In this document: one piece after another, positions 25,083-33,959 of the stretch | Position numbering within the stretch: position 1 is the stretch's first letter | Layout: each line of letters opens with the position of its first letter | Assembly: GCA_016708585.1 (NCBI GenBank) | Contig: JADJFK010000026.1 | Span: 1 to 64,000 of the forward strand | DNA: 64,000 nucleotides | DNA from: Sulfuritalea sp. | Lineage (GTDB): Bacteria > Pseudomonadota > Gammaproteobacteria > Burkholderiales > Rhodocyclaceae | Direction: 5' to 3' | The notes under the pieces: model-generated | Seen by the model: the letters and a program-made list of their open reading frames with translations, nothing else | What the model was told of the DNA's origin: nothing | The model's database searches: none | Translations under genes and position numbers: made by a program

Positions 25083-25367
25083 ATGAATTCGAGACCCGCC
25101 CTCGCCATAACCTTTGTCGCCGCCCTGCTGCTGGCGGCTTGCGCCGAAAAGAGCCTGCTCGTCGGTTACGAAGAAAACGAGAATTTCCTGAGCTTCAACC
25201 ATCCCTTCACCGACGCCGCGGCCGCCGACGTCCGCGTCCGGGCCGAACGGATTTGCGGGCTGAGAAAACAGGCGGTGATCCAGACTTCGCGCGCCTGCTC
25301 GCTGGAGCAATGCACCACGAACTTCCAGTGCATCGATGCGGCGGACGCCGCCAAGTATGGGCGCTAG
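25083..25367 (+). CDS. Small lipoprotein, hypothetical
   Basis: 94 residues with a lipoprotein signal peptide (ALAITFVAALLLAAC), cleavage before Cys 20. The mature part is about 75 residues with four further cysteines (RICGLRKQ, RACSLEQC, FQCIDA), probably two disulfides in the periplasm. No family recognised. Its end overlaps the start of the large MscS gene by 11 bases, so both may be co-translated. Confidence 0.7.
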   Translation: MNSRPALAITFVAALLLAACAEKSLLVGYEENENFLSFNHPFTDAAAADVRVRAERICGLRKQAVIQTSRACSLEQCTTNFQCIDAADAAKYGR

Positions 25368-27819
25368 GCCGGGCGTGGCCGCGGTTCGGGAGCGGCGGGC
25401 GGGACGCGCCGGGCAGTCGGGCTTCTTGCGCGCCGTGTTGCTCGCGGGCCTGGCGGCATGGCTGGTTTCCGGCAGTGCGCTGGCCCAGGCGCCGCTGATT
25501 CCCGGCTTGCCGGCGGCCACCCAGGGCAAGGCTGCCAAATCCGCCGGCGACAACCCGGCGCCGGATGATGCGGCGCTTGCGGCCGAGTTGCGCGCGCGGC
25601 TGGCCGCCGAGCGCAAGCTGCTTGCCGTGCTGGACGGGCCGAACGGCCTTGGCGCCGGCGCGCCGCCCGGCACCGAGCTGCGTGCCCTGAAGCAGCGCCA
25701 CATCCGCGTCGCCTTCATGGTCAGCACGCTGGTGCAACACCTGGCCGACCTCGACAAGCTGGACGAGACCCTCAAGCGGCGCGCGGATGCGGAGAAGGAC
25801 CTCAAGGCCTGGAGCGGCCTCGCCGAGAAGCCGCCCTATTCGATCCTGCTGGCCGACCGGCTGCGCGCCGAGCGCCATGCCGCGGCGACCGAGCTGGAAG
25901 GCCTGCGTGGGCGCCAGGAGCTGTTGAAGCAGACCACCGACGACTTGCGCGAACGCCTCAAGGCGGCCCGGCAGCAATTGCGGCAGGCCACCGAGAAGGC
26001 GGAGCGCGCCCGTTCCGAATCCGAGCAGGTGCAGCAGGCCTGGGAGCGGGAAAACGCCGGCCTGGTGGTACGCCTGATGGAAACCGCGCTCGGCCACCAG
26101 GACACCCTGCGCCGGCTGATCGATGCCGAGATCGGCATCGCCCAGTCCGGCCTCGACCTGGCCCAGCGCAAGCTGGAGCAGGCGGCCGCCGCGACGCACT
26201 TTACCGAGGCCGACCTGGCGCAGGTGCGTGCGACGCTCACCGCCGAGCGCGATGCGCTGGTGGCAGAAACCGAGCGCATGGCGCAGGAATACCCGCGGCT
26301 GCACGAGGCTACCCGGATCGCGCGTGCGGCCAGCGAAGCGCTCAGGGCGGGGGGCGGGCGCAAGGGCGAGACCCAGGCGCAGTACCTGGCCCGCCTCGGT
26401 CGCCTCGAGCAGGAACTGGAACTGAAACAGGCGCGCCTCGATGCCGCCGCCGGGCGCATCGAGCGCCTGCGCGACGGGCTGGCGCTCAACCGCACCCGCA
26501 GCGTGCTCTGGGAGGCGCGCTACGACGGCCTGGGCAAGCAGGACAGCCGCGGCCGCCAGCTGGCGCGTGACGCCGCGGAAAAAATGCAGGTGTTCCTGTC
26601 GGCGCAGAAGAAGCAGATGGAGCAGATCTACAAGAGCGCCGGCAATCGCGTCAGCGACATCGACCTGAGGATGGAAAATGCCGAGCTGCCGGCGTTGAAC
26701 AGCCACCTGCGGGAATTGCAGAAGGTCTATGGCGAACACACGGTCGACATCCAGCGCACGCTGGCGGCACTGGACGCCAACCTGGGCCTGGCCCAGCAGA
26801 TGCTCGTCGAGTTCGGCGGCGGCAACAACAGCCAGCGTTCCTGGGCCGAGCGCCGCGCGGAATGGTCGTCCATCGCCGGCGGCTACGCCGCGGCGATCTG
26901 GAATTTCGAGCTGATCGCCGTCGAGGACACCATCGAAGTCGACGGCAAGCCGGTGGTCGGCACCCGCAGCGTCACCATCGGCAAGGTGCTGGTGGCACTG
27001 TTGCTGATCCTCGCCGGCTATGCCCTGGCGCTGTTCGCGGCACGCTTGCTGGCACGCCTGCTGGTGCGCTACTTCGGCTGGCAGCCGGCGCATGCCGGCA
27101 TCCTGCGCAGCTGGGTGCTGGCGGTCGAGCTGATGCTGCTGGTGGCCATCGTCATGTTCTGGGTGAAGATCCCGCTCACCGTCTTCGCCTTCCTCGGCGG
27201 CGCGGTGGCGATCGGCCTCGGCTTCGGCATGCAGACCATGATGAAGAACCTGATCAGCGGCCTGATGGTGCTCGGCGAGCGTCCGTTCCGCATCGGCGAC
27301 CTGGTCGAAGTCGGCGGCATCCGCGGCAACGTCACCAACATCGGCCTGCGCGCCTCGACCATCACCGATGTGAACGGGATCGAAACCATCATCCCCAACA
27401 GCACCTTCATCGAGCAGAACCTGACCAACTGGACCTATACCAGCGGCCGCGTGCGCTTCAACGTCAAGGTCGGGGTGGCCTACGGCTCGCCGGTGCGCAC
27501 GGTGACCCAGCTGCTGGAGGAGATCGCCGGGCGCCACGGCAAGGTGCTGAAGAACCCGGCGCCGGAAGTGCTGCTGGAGGATTTCGGCGGCGACGCGCTG
27601 GTCTTTTCGCTCTACTACTGGCTCGATGTCCGCTCCGGCACGCCGGCCCGCCAGGTCGCCAGCGACCTGCGCGCGATGATCGAGGCCGGCTTTGCCGCGC
27701 AGGGGATTGCGATTCCCTTTCCGCAGCGCGACGTGCACCTCGACGCGACGAATCCGGTGCCGGTCCGGGTGGTGCCAGCCGCGGAGGCGCCGCCTTCCCC
27801 GCCGCCGCCTCTGCCGTGA
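25357..27819 (+). CDS. Large MscS-family mechanosensitive channel with periplasmic coiled coil
   Basis: 820 residues from ATG 25357; an ATG at 25336 is also in frame. A signal peptide (FLRAVLLAGLAAWLVSGSALA) is followed by about 400 residues of periplasmic coiled coil (Leu/Ala/Glu/Arg-rich, for example LEGLRGRQELLKQTTDDLRE). Membrane helices start near residue 540, and the MscS core follows: pore helix FLGGAVAIGLGFGMQTMMKN near 610, then the beta domain RIGDLVEVGGIRGNVTNIGL. This is the MscK/KefA-like large type, which relieves osmotic pressure in the inner membrane. It ends in a proline-rich tail. Confidence 0.9.
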   Translation: MGARPGVAAVRERRAGRAGQSGFLRAVLLAGLAAWLVSGSALAQAPLIPGLPAATQGKAAKSAGDNPAPDDAALAAELRARLAAERKLLAVLDGPNGLGAGAPPGTELRALKQRHIRVAFMVSTLVQHLADLDKLDETLKRRADAEKDLKAWSGLAEKPPYSILLADRLRAERHAAATELEGLRGRQELLKQTTDDLRERLKAARQQLRQATEKAERARSESEQVQQAWERENAGLVVRLMETALGHQDTLRRLIDAEIGIAQSGLDLAQRKLEQAAAATHFTEADLAQVRATLTAERDALVAETERMAQEYPRLHEATRIARAASEALRAGGGRKGETQAQYLARLGRLEQELELKQARLDAAAGRIERLRDGLALNRTRSVLWEARYDGLGKQDSRGRQLARDAAEKMQVFLSAQKKQMEQIYKSAGNRVSDIDLRMENAELPALNSHLRELQKVYGEHTVDIQRTLAALDANLGLAQQMLVEFGGGNNSQRSWAERRAEWSSIAGGYAAAIWNFELIAVEDTIEVDGKPVVGTRSVTIGKVLVALLLILAGYALALFAARLLARLLVRYFGWQPAHAGILRSWVLAVELMLLVAIVMFWVKIPLTVFAFLGGAVAIGLGFGMQTMMKNLISGLMVLGERPFRIGDLVEVGGIRGNVTNIGLRASTITDVNGIETIIPNSTFIEQNLTNWTYTSGRVRFNVKVGVAYGSPVRTVTQLLEEIAGRHGKVLKNPAPEVLLEDFGGDALVFSLYYWLDVRSGTPARQVASDLRAMIEAGFAAQGIAIPFPQRDVHLDATNPVPVRVVPAAEAPPSPPPPLP

Positions 27820-27913
27820 ACACGGATTGCGGCCGGCGCTTTCGCTGTTGCCGCCCAGGCCGCCGACGCCCCCGATACCCTCGGCAAGATCAAGCCATCC
27901 AAATCCAGCGCAC

Positions 27914-28726
27914 TCAGTCCCTGAATACCGGGTCGCGCTTTTGCATGTTCGCCGCGCCGGCCTCGAACAGGTCGTTCGACAGCAGCATCGCGGCGTTCCA
28001 CGTGGCGACATGGTTGAGGCCGTCGGCGATGCTGTGGTCGCGGGCGTAGGTGATCATTTCCTTGCAGCCGCGGATCGACAGCGGTGACTTGGCGGCAATG
28101 GTCCGGGCGATTTCCATGACACCCCGGTGCAGCATGTCGGGCGTATCGAAGCAGCGGTTGACCAGGCGCATCTGCTGCGCTTCGGCGCCGTCGACGCGGC
28201 GCCCGGTGTAGGCCAGTTCGCGCGCCATGCCGTCACCGACGAGGCGGGGCAGGCGCTGCAGGGTGCCGACGTCGGCGGTCATGCCGACATCGATTTCCCT
28301 GACCGCGAACCAGGCATCGGCCGAGCAGTAGCGCATGTCGCAGGCGGTGATCAGGTCGATGCCGCCGCCGATGCAGGCGCCATGCACGGCGGCCAGCACC
28401 GGCTTGCGACAGCGCTCGATGGAGGTCAATGTGTCCTGCAAATCGAGTATCACGCGGCGAAGCTTTTCGCGGGAACGACCGTCGCAGTCGTCTTCGATCC
28501 GGGCGCCGAGCCCCGTCAGCATGGCGAGGTCGATGCCCGAAGTGAAATACCTGCCGCGCCCGACCAGCACGCCGACACGCGCCTCCGGTGTGGCGTCCAG
28601 CCACTCCATGGCCCGCCCGATTTCGTACCACATCGGCTCGCTCATGGCGTTGGCCTTGTCCGGCCGGTTCAGGGCGACGATGGCGATGCCTGCCTCCAGC
28701 GTGAGTTCGAGGGTGCTGAATTCCAT
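27914..28726 (-). CDS. Crotonase-family protein, dienoyl-CoA isomerase-like
   Basis: Enoyl-CoA hydratase/isomerase superfamily, 270 residues from ATG 28726 (GGA ribosome-binding site). The oxyanion-hole region is AVHGACIGGGIDLITACDMR. The catalytic region reads AWFAVREIDVGMTADVGTLQRLP, with the Glu and the Asp (TADVG) positioned as in delta3,5-delta2,4-dienoyl-CoA isomerase, so that activity is more likely than simple hydration. It would help beta-oxidation of unsaturated acyl-CoAs. It is a single gene on this strand, with a dispersed repeat upstream. Confidence 0.85.
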   Translation of the reverse strand: MEFSTLELTLEAGIAIVALNRPDKANAMSEPMWYEIGRAMEWLDATPEARVGVLVGRGRYFTSGIDLAMLTGLGARIEDDCDGRSREKLRRVILDLQDTLTSIERCRKPVLAAVHGACIGGGIDLITACDMRYCSADAWFAVREIDVGMTADVGTLQRLPRLVGDGMARELAYTGRRVDGAEAQQMRLVNRCFDTPDMLHRGVMEIARTIAAKSPLSIRGCKEMITYARDHSIADGLNHVATWNAAMLLSNDLFEAGAANMQKRDPVFRD

Positions 28727-28845
28727 GGGAGTCCTTTCGGGGAAAATCGTGGTTCCGGGTGGAAGCCGAAATTGTCGCGCAGTTCGCGCCCGGCTCGCGA
28801 AACTGTTGCCGTGGAACTCCGGGTGACGGCGCCCGAGCCATCGCC

Positions 28846-28870
28846 GCCGTCGCGCCGGCGCCGACTTTTT
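28846..28870 (-). repeat. Dispersed repeat copy 6 (intergenic)
   Basis: On the minus strand AAAAA followed by the core with two mismatches near its 3' end (GGCGCGACGGC). It lies between the crotonase gene and the diguanylate cyclase gene, both on the minus strand. Confidence 0.75.
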
Positions 28871-28909
28871 GGGGCTGGTTGACATCGTTCGCTCCGGGGA
28901 TCCGCCGAC

Positions 28910-28933
28910 GCCCGTTTCCCTGCAGCAACGGGC
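28910..28933. other. Hairpin after the diguanylate cyclase gene
   Basis: GCCCGTT (28910-28916) and AACGGGC (28927-28933) form a seven-base-pair stem with a ten-base loop, 14 bases past the diguanylate cyclase stop. No T-run follows on either strand, so any terminator role would be factor-dependent. Confidence 0.35.
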
Positions 28934-28946
28934 GCGAACCCCGCGT

Positions 28947-30071
28947 CTACTGGTGGGCCACCCGATAGCCGTTCCTGCCGGCATTCTTGACCTGGTACAT
29001 CGCCGAATCCGCGCGCTTCACCGCGGCATCGTAGCTGTCCCGCTCCTTGCCCAGCGGCGTGACCCCGACGCTGGCGCCGACCTTCAGGACCTGGCCCTGA
29101 TAGCGCACGTCGGCCCCGACCGCCTCGATGATCCGCTGCGCGAATTTTTCCAGGTCCGGCAGCGGCGTTTCGCCGAAATCGGTCAGCAGGATCAGGAATT
29201 CGTCGCCGCCGACCCTGGCGACGATGTCGCCGCTGCGCACGATGCCGAGCAGCGCGGCGGCGACCGCCTTGAGCAGGTGGTCGCCGGCATCGTGGCCGTG
29301 GCGGTCGTTGATCGCCTTGAAGCCGTCGAGGTCGACGAAGAACAGCGCCGCGCTGGAATCGGCCAGCGGCAGCCGGGCGATGATGGCGTCGGTGTGCGCC
29401 GTGGCCGAACGCAGGTTGGGCAAGCCGGTGAGGCTGTCGTGGTCGGCCATCATGGCCAGCTGCTTGGTCTTGGTCTCCAGTTCGAGGATCAGGTGCTGGG
29501 TGGTCGCCGTGTGGTTGGTGTAGACGATGATGATGAGGATGAGGAAGAAGAAGGAGCCGAAGATCGCGCTGCCCCACACCGCGGGAGACTGCAGGTAGAG
29601 CATCGGGTCCGCCGGCAGCGACAGCCGCCCGCTGATGAACCCGTATCCGGAAAGCAGGTAGAGCCCGAGGAAGCCGGCGGCAATCATGACGATCGATCGC
29701 CGCCGCAGGAACATCGACGCGACGAACACCGAAAAGGCGCCCCACAGCGCGCCGTTGCCGTAGATGCCCGTGCTGAACAGCGCCGATATCGAAACGCCGA
29801 TCGAGATGGCGAGCACGACGCCGAGCTTGGCGCGCACGGCAAGCCGGTGGCGCAGCCGGCAAAGCAGCAGCATTGCCAGCAGGCCGGCGATGTGGATGCC
29901 GTAGGCCACGCTCCAGCCGAAGCTGAATGCGCGCGAGACGGAAATGGGCACGCCGACGCAGGCAACGATGGTGGCGCCGACCACGAGATGGTTTGCGGCG
30001 CGCTCCGCTTCGCCTTTCAGCACGTCGCCGATGGCCCGGTAACGCGTCGGTGAACTCGAATCAATCGTCAT
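28947..30071 (-). CDS. Membrane-bound diguanylate cyclase (GGDEF)
   Basis: Makes cyclic di-GMP at the inner membrane. The 374-residue protein has about six N-terminal hydrophobic helices (residues ~25-190), then a GGDEF domain (about 210-370). The active site is intact: VARVGGDEFLILL. The product-inhibition I-site RxxD (RSGD) lies five residues before it. The substrate region DHDSLTGLPNLRSA and the FVDLDGFKAINDRHGHDAGD stretch are conserved. There is no EAL domain. The membrane part has no recognised ligand-binding fold; the signal is unknown. Confidence 0.95.
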   Translation of the reverse strand: MTIDSSSPTRYRAIGDVLKGEAERAANHLVVGATIVACVGVPISVSRAFSFGWSVAYGIHIAGLLAMLLLCRLRHRLAVRAKLGVVLAISIGVSISALFSTGIYGNGALWGAFSVFVASMFLRRRSIVMIAAGFLGLYLLSGYGFISGRLSLPADPMLYLQSPAVWGSAIFGSFFFLILIIIVYTNHTATTQHLILELETKTKQLAMMADHDSLTGLPNLRSATAHTDAIIARLPLADSSAALFFVDLDGFKAINDRHGHDAGDHLLKAVAAALLGIVRSGDIVARVGGDEFLILLTDFGETPLPDLEKFAQRIIEAVGADVRYQGQVLKVGASVGVTPLGKERDSYDAAVKRADSAMYQVKNAGRNGYRVAHQ

Positions 30072-30180
30072 GCCGCCCTCTTGCCGGAACCTGCATTATC
30101 CCTCCGGGCCATGGTTTGCGGGGATCGCCAGCGGACGCATGGGCGCAGGTTCCCGGCGGGCCCCGAAGCGTCCGTGCCGC

Positions 30181-30675
30181 TCAGTAGGCCTTGTTCACCA
30201 GGTTCGACGCGCTGTCCACCACGGGCAGGTCGGGGTAGGCCTCGAAGTCCTGGCCGTCGCCGAGGAATTCGGTGAAATCGTGGCTGCGCTTCTGTGCGAC
30301 GCTGGAGGCCAGGTCACGCGTGCCGCCTTCGCCGGCCGCCGGCGGGCCGCCCTTGAGGTATTCCGGTTTGACGTATTTCGCCGCGGCGCCGAGGCTGCCT
30401 GAGCCCAGCGCCGTCGCGGCGCGCCGCTCCATGGCCCGGTTGAATTCGACCAGGGTGACGTGCTGGTCGCGGTCGGCGTCGATCTCGTCGAAGAACTTCG
30501 GCGCCCTGGGAAATTCCGCATAGGCTTCGGCGCGCGACAGGCGGCCGTCGCCGTCCTTGTCCGCGGCGCGGAAACGCCGCTCGAAGATTTCCCGGCTGAA
30601 GTCGTCGGGCAAGGCTTGTTGTGCCAGCGACCATGCCGGAAGGCATGCCAGGCAAGCGAGCAGGTAACGCATCAT
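30181..30675 (-). CDS. EF-hand domain protein, exported
   Basis: 164-residue protein with a Sec signal peptide (MMRYLLACLACLPAWSLAQQ). Two EF-hand calcium loops are visible: DKDGDGRLSRAEAY near residue 39 and DADRDQHVTLVEF near 66. The C-terminal half (ALGSGSLGAAAKYVKPEYLK... NLVNKAY) has no recognised domain. Probably a periplasmic calcium-binding protein. ATG 30675 is chosen for the preceding GGAAA; the next Met codon is adjacent. It diverges from the lipoprotein gene at 30834. Confidence 0.82.
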   Translation of the reverse strand: MMRYLLACLACLPAWSLAQQALPDDFSREIFERRFRAADKDGDGRLSRAEAYAEFPRAPKFFDEIDADRDQHVTLVEFNRAMERRAATALGSGSLGAAAKYVKPEYLKGGPPAAGEGGTRDLASSVAQKRSHDFTEFLGDGQDFEAYPDLPVVDSASNLVNKAY

Positions 30676-30833
30676 GTTTTCCGGTAATGGCGGGTTCAAT
30701 CGCAAATTTTCGCACGAAACCCGCGCTTGACCCAGGGCGCCATCGGCGGAGATACTTTTCGGCGCAGCGTTCGATATTTCATTCTTCGGCAAGGACGCCT
30801 TCCGTGAACCAAGGCAATCCGCTTGAGGCCGTC

Positions 30834-31466
30834 ATGCGCCTGGCGACGACAGCGCTCTTCGCGTTGCTCGCCGGCTGCGCCGGCACGTCGCTGACATCCA
30901 CCTGGGATAATCCCGACTATCGCGGCGGGCCGGTGAAAAAACTCGCCGTTTTCGCGATGGTGAAGGACGACGGACTGCGGCGTTTCGCCGAGGACCAGAT
31001 GGTCCGCAAAATTCCGGCGGGGACCAGGGCGACCGCGGGCCACCTGCTGTTCGACACGCCCGGGGAAGACAAGGACAAGGTTCGCGCCGCGCTGATCGAG
31101 GCCGGGTACGACGGCGTGCTGGTTGCGCGGCTGGTGTCGGTCGACAGGTCGCAAACCCATGTTCCGCCGCATGCGCATTTCATCCAGACGGGCCCCTACG
31201 CGGTGGCGACTCCGTATTACGGAAACTTCGTCGGCTATTACGGGCAGGGCTTTGCCGTGGTGCACACCACGCCGGGCCGCACCGTGGAGAATACGACGGT
31301 GGTGGTCGAGACCGTGCTCTACACGCTGCCCGATGACAAACCGGTCTGGACCGCCACCACGCGGTCGCTCGACCCGCGCTCGCGCCCGGAAATGATCGAG
31401 GCCATCTCGCACATCGTCGAAACCGAACTGCTGAAGAAGGGGCTGGTCGGCGGCGCGGCGAAGTAG
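30834..31466 (+). CDS. Lipoprotein with DUF4136-like features
   Basis: 210-residue lipoprotein: signal MRLATTALFALLAGC with the lipid-attachment Cys at 15, then STWDNPDYRGGPVKKLAVFA, a start often seen in outer-membrane DUF4136-type lipoproteins. The centre is rich in Tyr/Gly (TPYYGNFVGYYGQGFAVVH). The C-terminal part (ETVLYTLPDDKPVWTATTRS) fits a beta-sandwich. GAGG precedes ATG 30834; a GTG at 30803 is an alternative. Function unknown. Confidence 0.75.
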   Translation: MRLATTALFALLAGCAGTSLTSTWDNPDYRGGPVKKLAVFAMVKDDGLRRFAEDQMVRKIPAGTRATAGHLLFDTPGEDKDKVRAALIEAGYDGVLVARLVSVDRSQTHVPPHAHFIQTGPYAVATPYYGNFVGYYGQGFAVVHTTPGRTVENTTVVVETVLYTLPDDKPVWTATTRSLDPRSRPEMIEAISHIVETELLKKGLVGGAAK

Positions 31467-31496
31467 CTTGCCGCCGCGCAGCGGGTGCTTGTCAGT

Positions 31497-32564
31497 TCAG
31501 TCGGCGCCCGCTTGGTCCGGCGCGCCGTCAACCCACGCCTGGAGCAGCGTGTAGGTCACCGCCAGCACCACCGGGCCGACGAAGATGCCGACCAGGCCGA
31601 AGCCGAGCAGGCCGCCGATGACACCGGCGAAGATCAGCAGCAGCGGCAGGTCGGCGCCTTTCTTGATCAGCACGGGGCGCAGGAAATTGTCCAGGGTGGT
31701 GACCACCAGGCTCCACACCAGCAGGAAGACGCCCCAGCCCGTGTCGCCGGTCCAGAACACCCAGGCCACCGCCGGGAACAGGATCAGGCCCGGCCCGATC
31801 TGGGCGATGCAGAACATCAGCATCACCGCCGAGAGCAGCGCGGCGAAGGGCACGCCGGCGATCGCCAGGCCGATGCCGCCGAGCACCGTCTGCACCAGCG
31901 CCGTGACGCAGACGCCGAGGGCCACGCCGCGTATGGCCTGGCCGGCGAGGACCACCGAACTTTCGCCCTGTGCGCCGGCCAGGCGGCGGCCGAAACGCCG
32001 GACTGCCGCCGCCGCCCCCTCGCCGCCGGCATACAGTACCGCCGAAAGGATCACGATCAGCAGGAACTGGATCAGCATGAAACCGACGTTGCCCAGCTTC
32101 GACAGCAGCCAGCGGCCGGACTCGGCGGCATAGGGCTCGGCCCTTTCCAGCAGCGCCTGCGAGCCGGCATCGGCCAGTTGCGCCCACAGGGCGTGCAGCT
32201 TCCCGCCCACCAGCGGCAGGCCCGCCACCCAGTCCGGCGGCTGCGGCAAGCCGGCTTCGACCAGCTTCCTGGCCAGGGCGGCAAATTCGCCGGCATGGCC
32301 GACGATGGTATCGACGGCAAGCAGCAGGGGGAGGAACAGCAGCAGCAGCATGGCCAGCGTCATGACGGCCACGGCGGGCGCGCGGCGGCCGCCGAAGCGC
32401 TGCTCCAGCCCCTTCAGCAGCGGCCAGGTGGCGACCACGATCATGGCGGCCCACACCAGCGCGCCGAGGAAGGGGCGCAGGACCCAGAGCGAACCGCCGA
32501 TCAGCAGCAGCAGGCAGAGGATGGCCAGGGTGGTGCGGGTCAGGTCGCGTCGGATGTCGGCCAT
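31497..32564 (-). CDS. AI-2E family transporter (YdiK-like)
   Basis: Inner-membrane protein of 355 residues with about eight hydrophobic segments, matching the AI-2 exporter/PerM family layout: two N-terminal helices (AILCLLLLIGGSLWVLRPFL), a long loop, then MLMFCIAQIGPGLILFPAVAW and the conserved DNFLRPVLIKKGADLPLLLI region. Family members are linked to autoinducer export, ion/proton antiport or permease functions; the substrate here is not known. Single gene. Confidence 0.88.
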   Translation of the reverse strand: MADIRRDLTRTTLAILCLLLLIGGSLWVLRPFLGALVWAAMIVVATWPLLKGLEQRFGGRRAPAVAVMTLAMLLLLFLPLLLAVDTIVGHAGEFAALARKLVEAGLPQPPDWVAGLPLVGGKLHALWAQLADAGSQALLERAEPYAAESGRWLLSKLGNVGFMLIQFLLIVILSAVLYAGGEGAAAAVRRFGRRLAGAQGESSVVLAGQAIRGVALGVCVTALVQTVLGGIGLAIAGVPFAALLSAVMLMFCIAQIGPGLILFPAVAWVFWTGDTGWGVFLLVWSLVVTTLDNFLRPVLIKKGADLPLLLIFAGVIGGLLGFGLVGIFVGPVVLAVTYTLLQAWVDGAPDQAGAD

Positions 32565-32665
32565 GCGGGGCCTCGCTGGAAATACGGAACCCGGATATTA
32601 CCGGAAGGCTGCGCCGGCGGCCGGTTCCGGGCCGTGGCGGCAACCGGCGGGGAAACGTCCGGTCG

Positions 32666-33859
32666 CTACAGGAACTTGCCCAGCGCCCACTTGATCAGAT
32701 CGTCCAGCGGTACCAGCGTGAACACCACCGCGACCAGGGGCAGTCCCGCCGCGACGACGACCTGGGTCACCGCCGCGCGATTGATCGGGGTGTAGCCCAT
32801 CTCGCGGATGGCCTGGATGGTGGTGTTGAGTTCCGAGGTTGAAGGCAGCCCGGACACGTCCGCCTGGCCTTCGTCGTCGTCCGTCCTTCCGGTCCACTTG
32901 CGATGCGTGGTGACATGCTGCCGGGTTGCCATGCGACCGTATTCGATCTGTGCCTTCTCGCGCGCCACGTGCAACGGCAGGGCGAATACCAGCAGCGGGC
33001 CGAGGAAAACCAGGAGGTTGAGCCCCAGCCATCCCGCGACGGCAAACCAGACGATTTCCGCGGGGCGCTGTTCCACCGCGAGATCCTTCAGGATCGACGC
33101 GGAAATCACGCAGCTCAGGGCGAAGGTAAAGCCGGTGAACACGCTGGGATAGATCGACAGGAAGCCAAGGCCGGCGGCGCGATCCGGGTGGGTGGGTATC
33201 AGTTGCAGTGGCAGCCGGGAGATGCGAAACAGCAGCGCGGCCCAGACCAGGAACCACCAGCCCCAGCGCAGGAGCAGGAAAAGGTAGAGGGGGTTGCTGA
33301 CGTAGCGGGCCGCGGCGCCGGCCCACGACAGCTCGACCTGGCCCCCGACCAGGCTGCCCTCCCAGCTGGCGCCGGTGAGCGTGATGACGAGATGAATGGT
33401 GGATCCTGAAAAGACGAGCGCCAAGGCGAGCATGATGGCCTCCGCCAGCCAGGCACTGGAACGGCGGTCGGCGATGGCCAGGATGGCCTCGTAGCGCGGC
33501 AGGCTGTCACGGGAGAGCAGCCCCGCCTCGCGGAACTGCAGGCCGAGAATCTTGAAGCGGCTGTCGGCGTAGCGCTCGGTGGCGACCATCGCCCAGATCG
33601 CGATCAGGTAGCGCGCCGGCACCGTCAGGTCGGTGAAATAGCTCCAGCCCCGGTCGCTGCCGTCGGCCAACGATTGCGCGACCGCCAGCAGCGCCGGCGG
33701 CAGCCACGCCAGCAACGCAAGAAACGTGGCGCAGCGCAGCGTGGTGAGCCGGTCCGCCCCCAGCAGGCCCAGGCGCCGCAGGACGAGGTAGAACGGCCCG
33801 CCGGCAACGAGCGAGAAGCTGGTATCGGGTGTCGCGCCTTCGGCTTGCGTCATCGGCAT
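32666..33859 (-). CDS. Hypothetical multi-spanning membrane protein
   Basis: 397 residues, not assigned to a named family. Six to seven hydrophobic helices are visible (TFLALLAWLPPALLAVAQ, AIMLALALVFSGSTIHLVI, WWFLVWAALLFRISRLPL, FTGFTFALSCVISAS, WLGLNLLVFLGPLLVFALPL and a last one near the C-terminus). A cytoplasmic stretch with RKWTGRTDDDEG precedes the last helix. There is no enzyme motif. It stands alone, divergent from nothing close, with the FadL-type porin gene about 100 bases upstream on the plus side. Confidence 0.7.
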   Translation of the reverse strand: MPMTQAEGATPDTSFSLVAGGPFYLVLRRLGLLGADRLTTLRCATFLALLAWLPPALLAVAQSLADGSDRGWSYFTDLTVPARYLIAIWAMVATERYADSRFKILGLQFREAGLLSRDSLPRYEAILAIADRRSSAWLAEAIMLALALVFSGSTIHLVITLTGASWEGSLVGGQVELSWAGAAARYVSNPLYLFLLLRWGWWFLVWAALLFRISRLPLQLIPTHPDRAAGLGFLSIYPSVFTGFTFALSCVISASILKDLAVEQRPAEIVWFAVAGWLGLNLLVFLGPLLVFALPLHVAREKAQIEYGRMATRQHVTTHRKWTGRTDDDEGQADVSGLPSTSELNTTIQAIREMGYTPINRAAVTQVVVAAGLPLVAVVFTLVPLDDLIKWALGKFL

Positions 33860-33959
33860 TCTCCATTCAGCGGGGACGACCGGTCACATAGTCCCCGAGC
33901 CACCAAAGGATCACGCGCGGACCCGGTCGGATGCCCCCCCGGCTCGGCCCGTCGCAGCT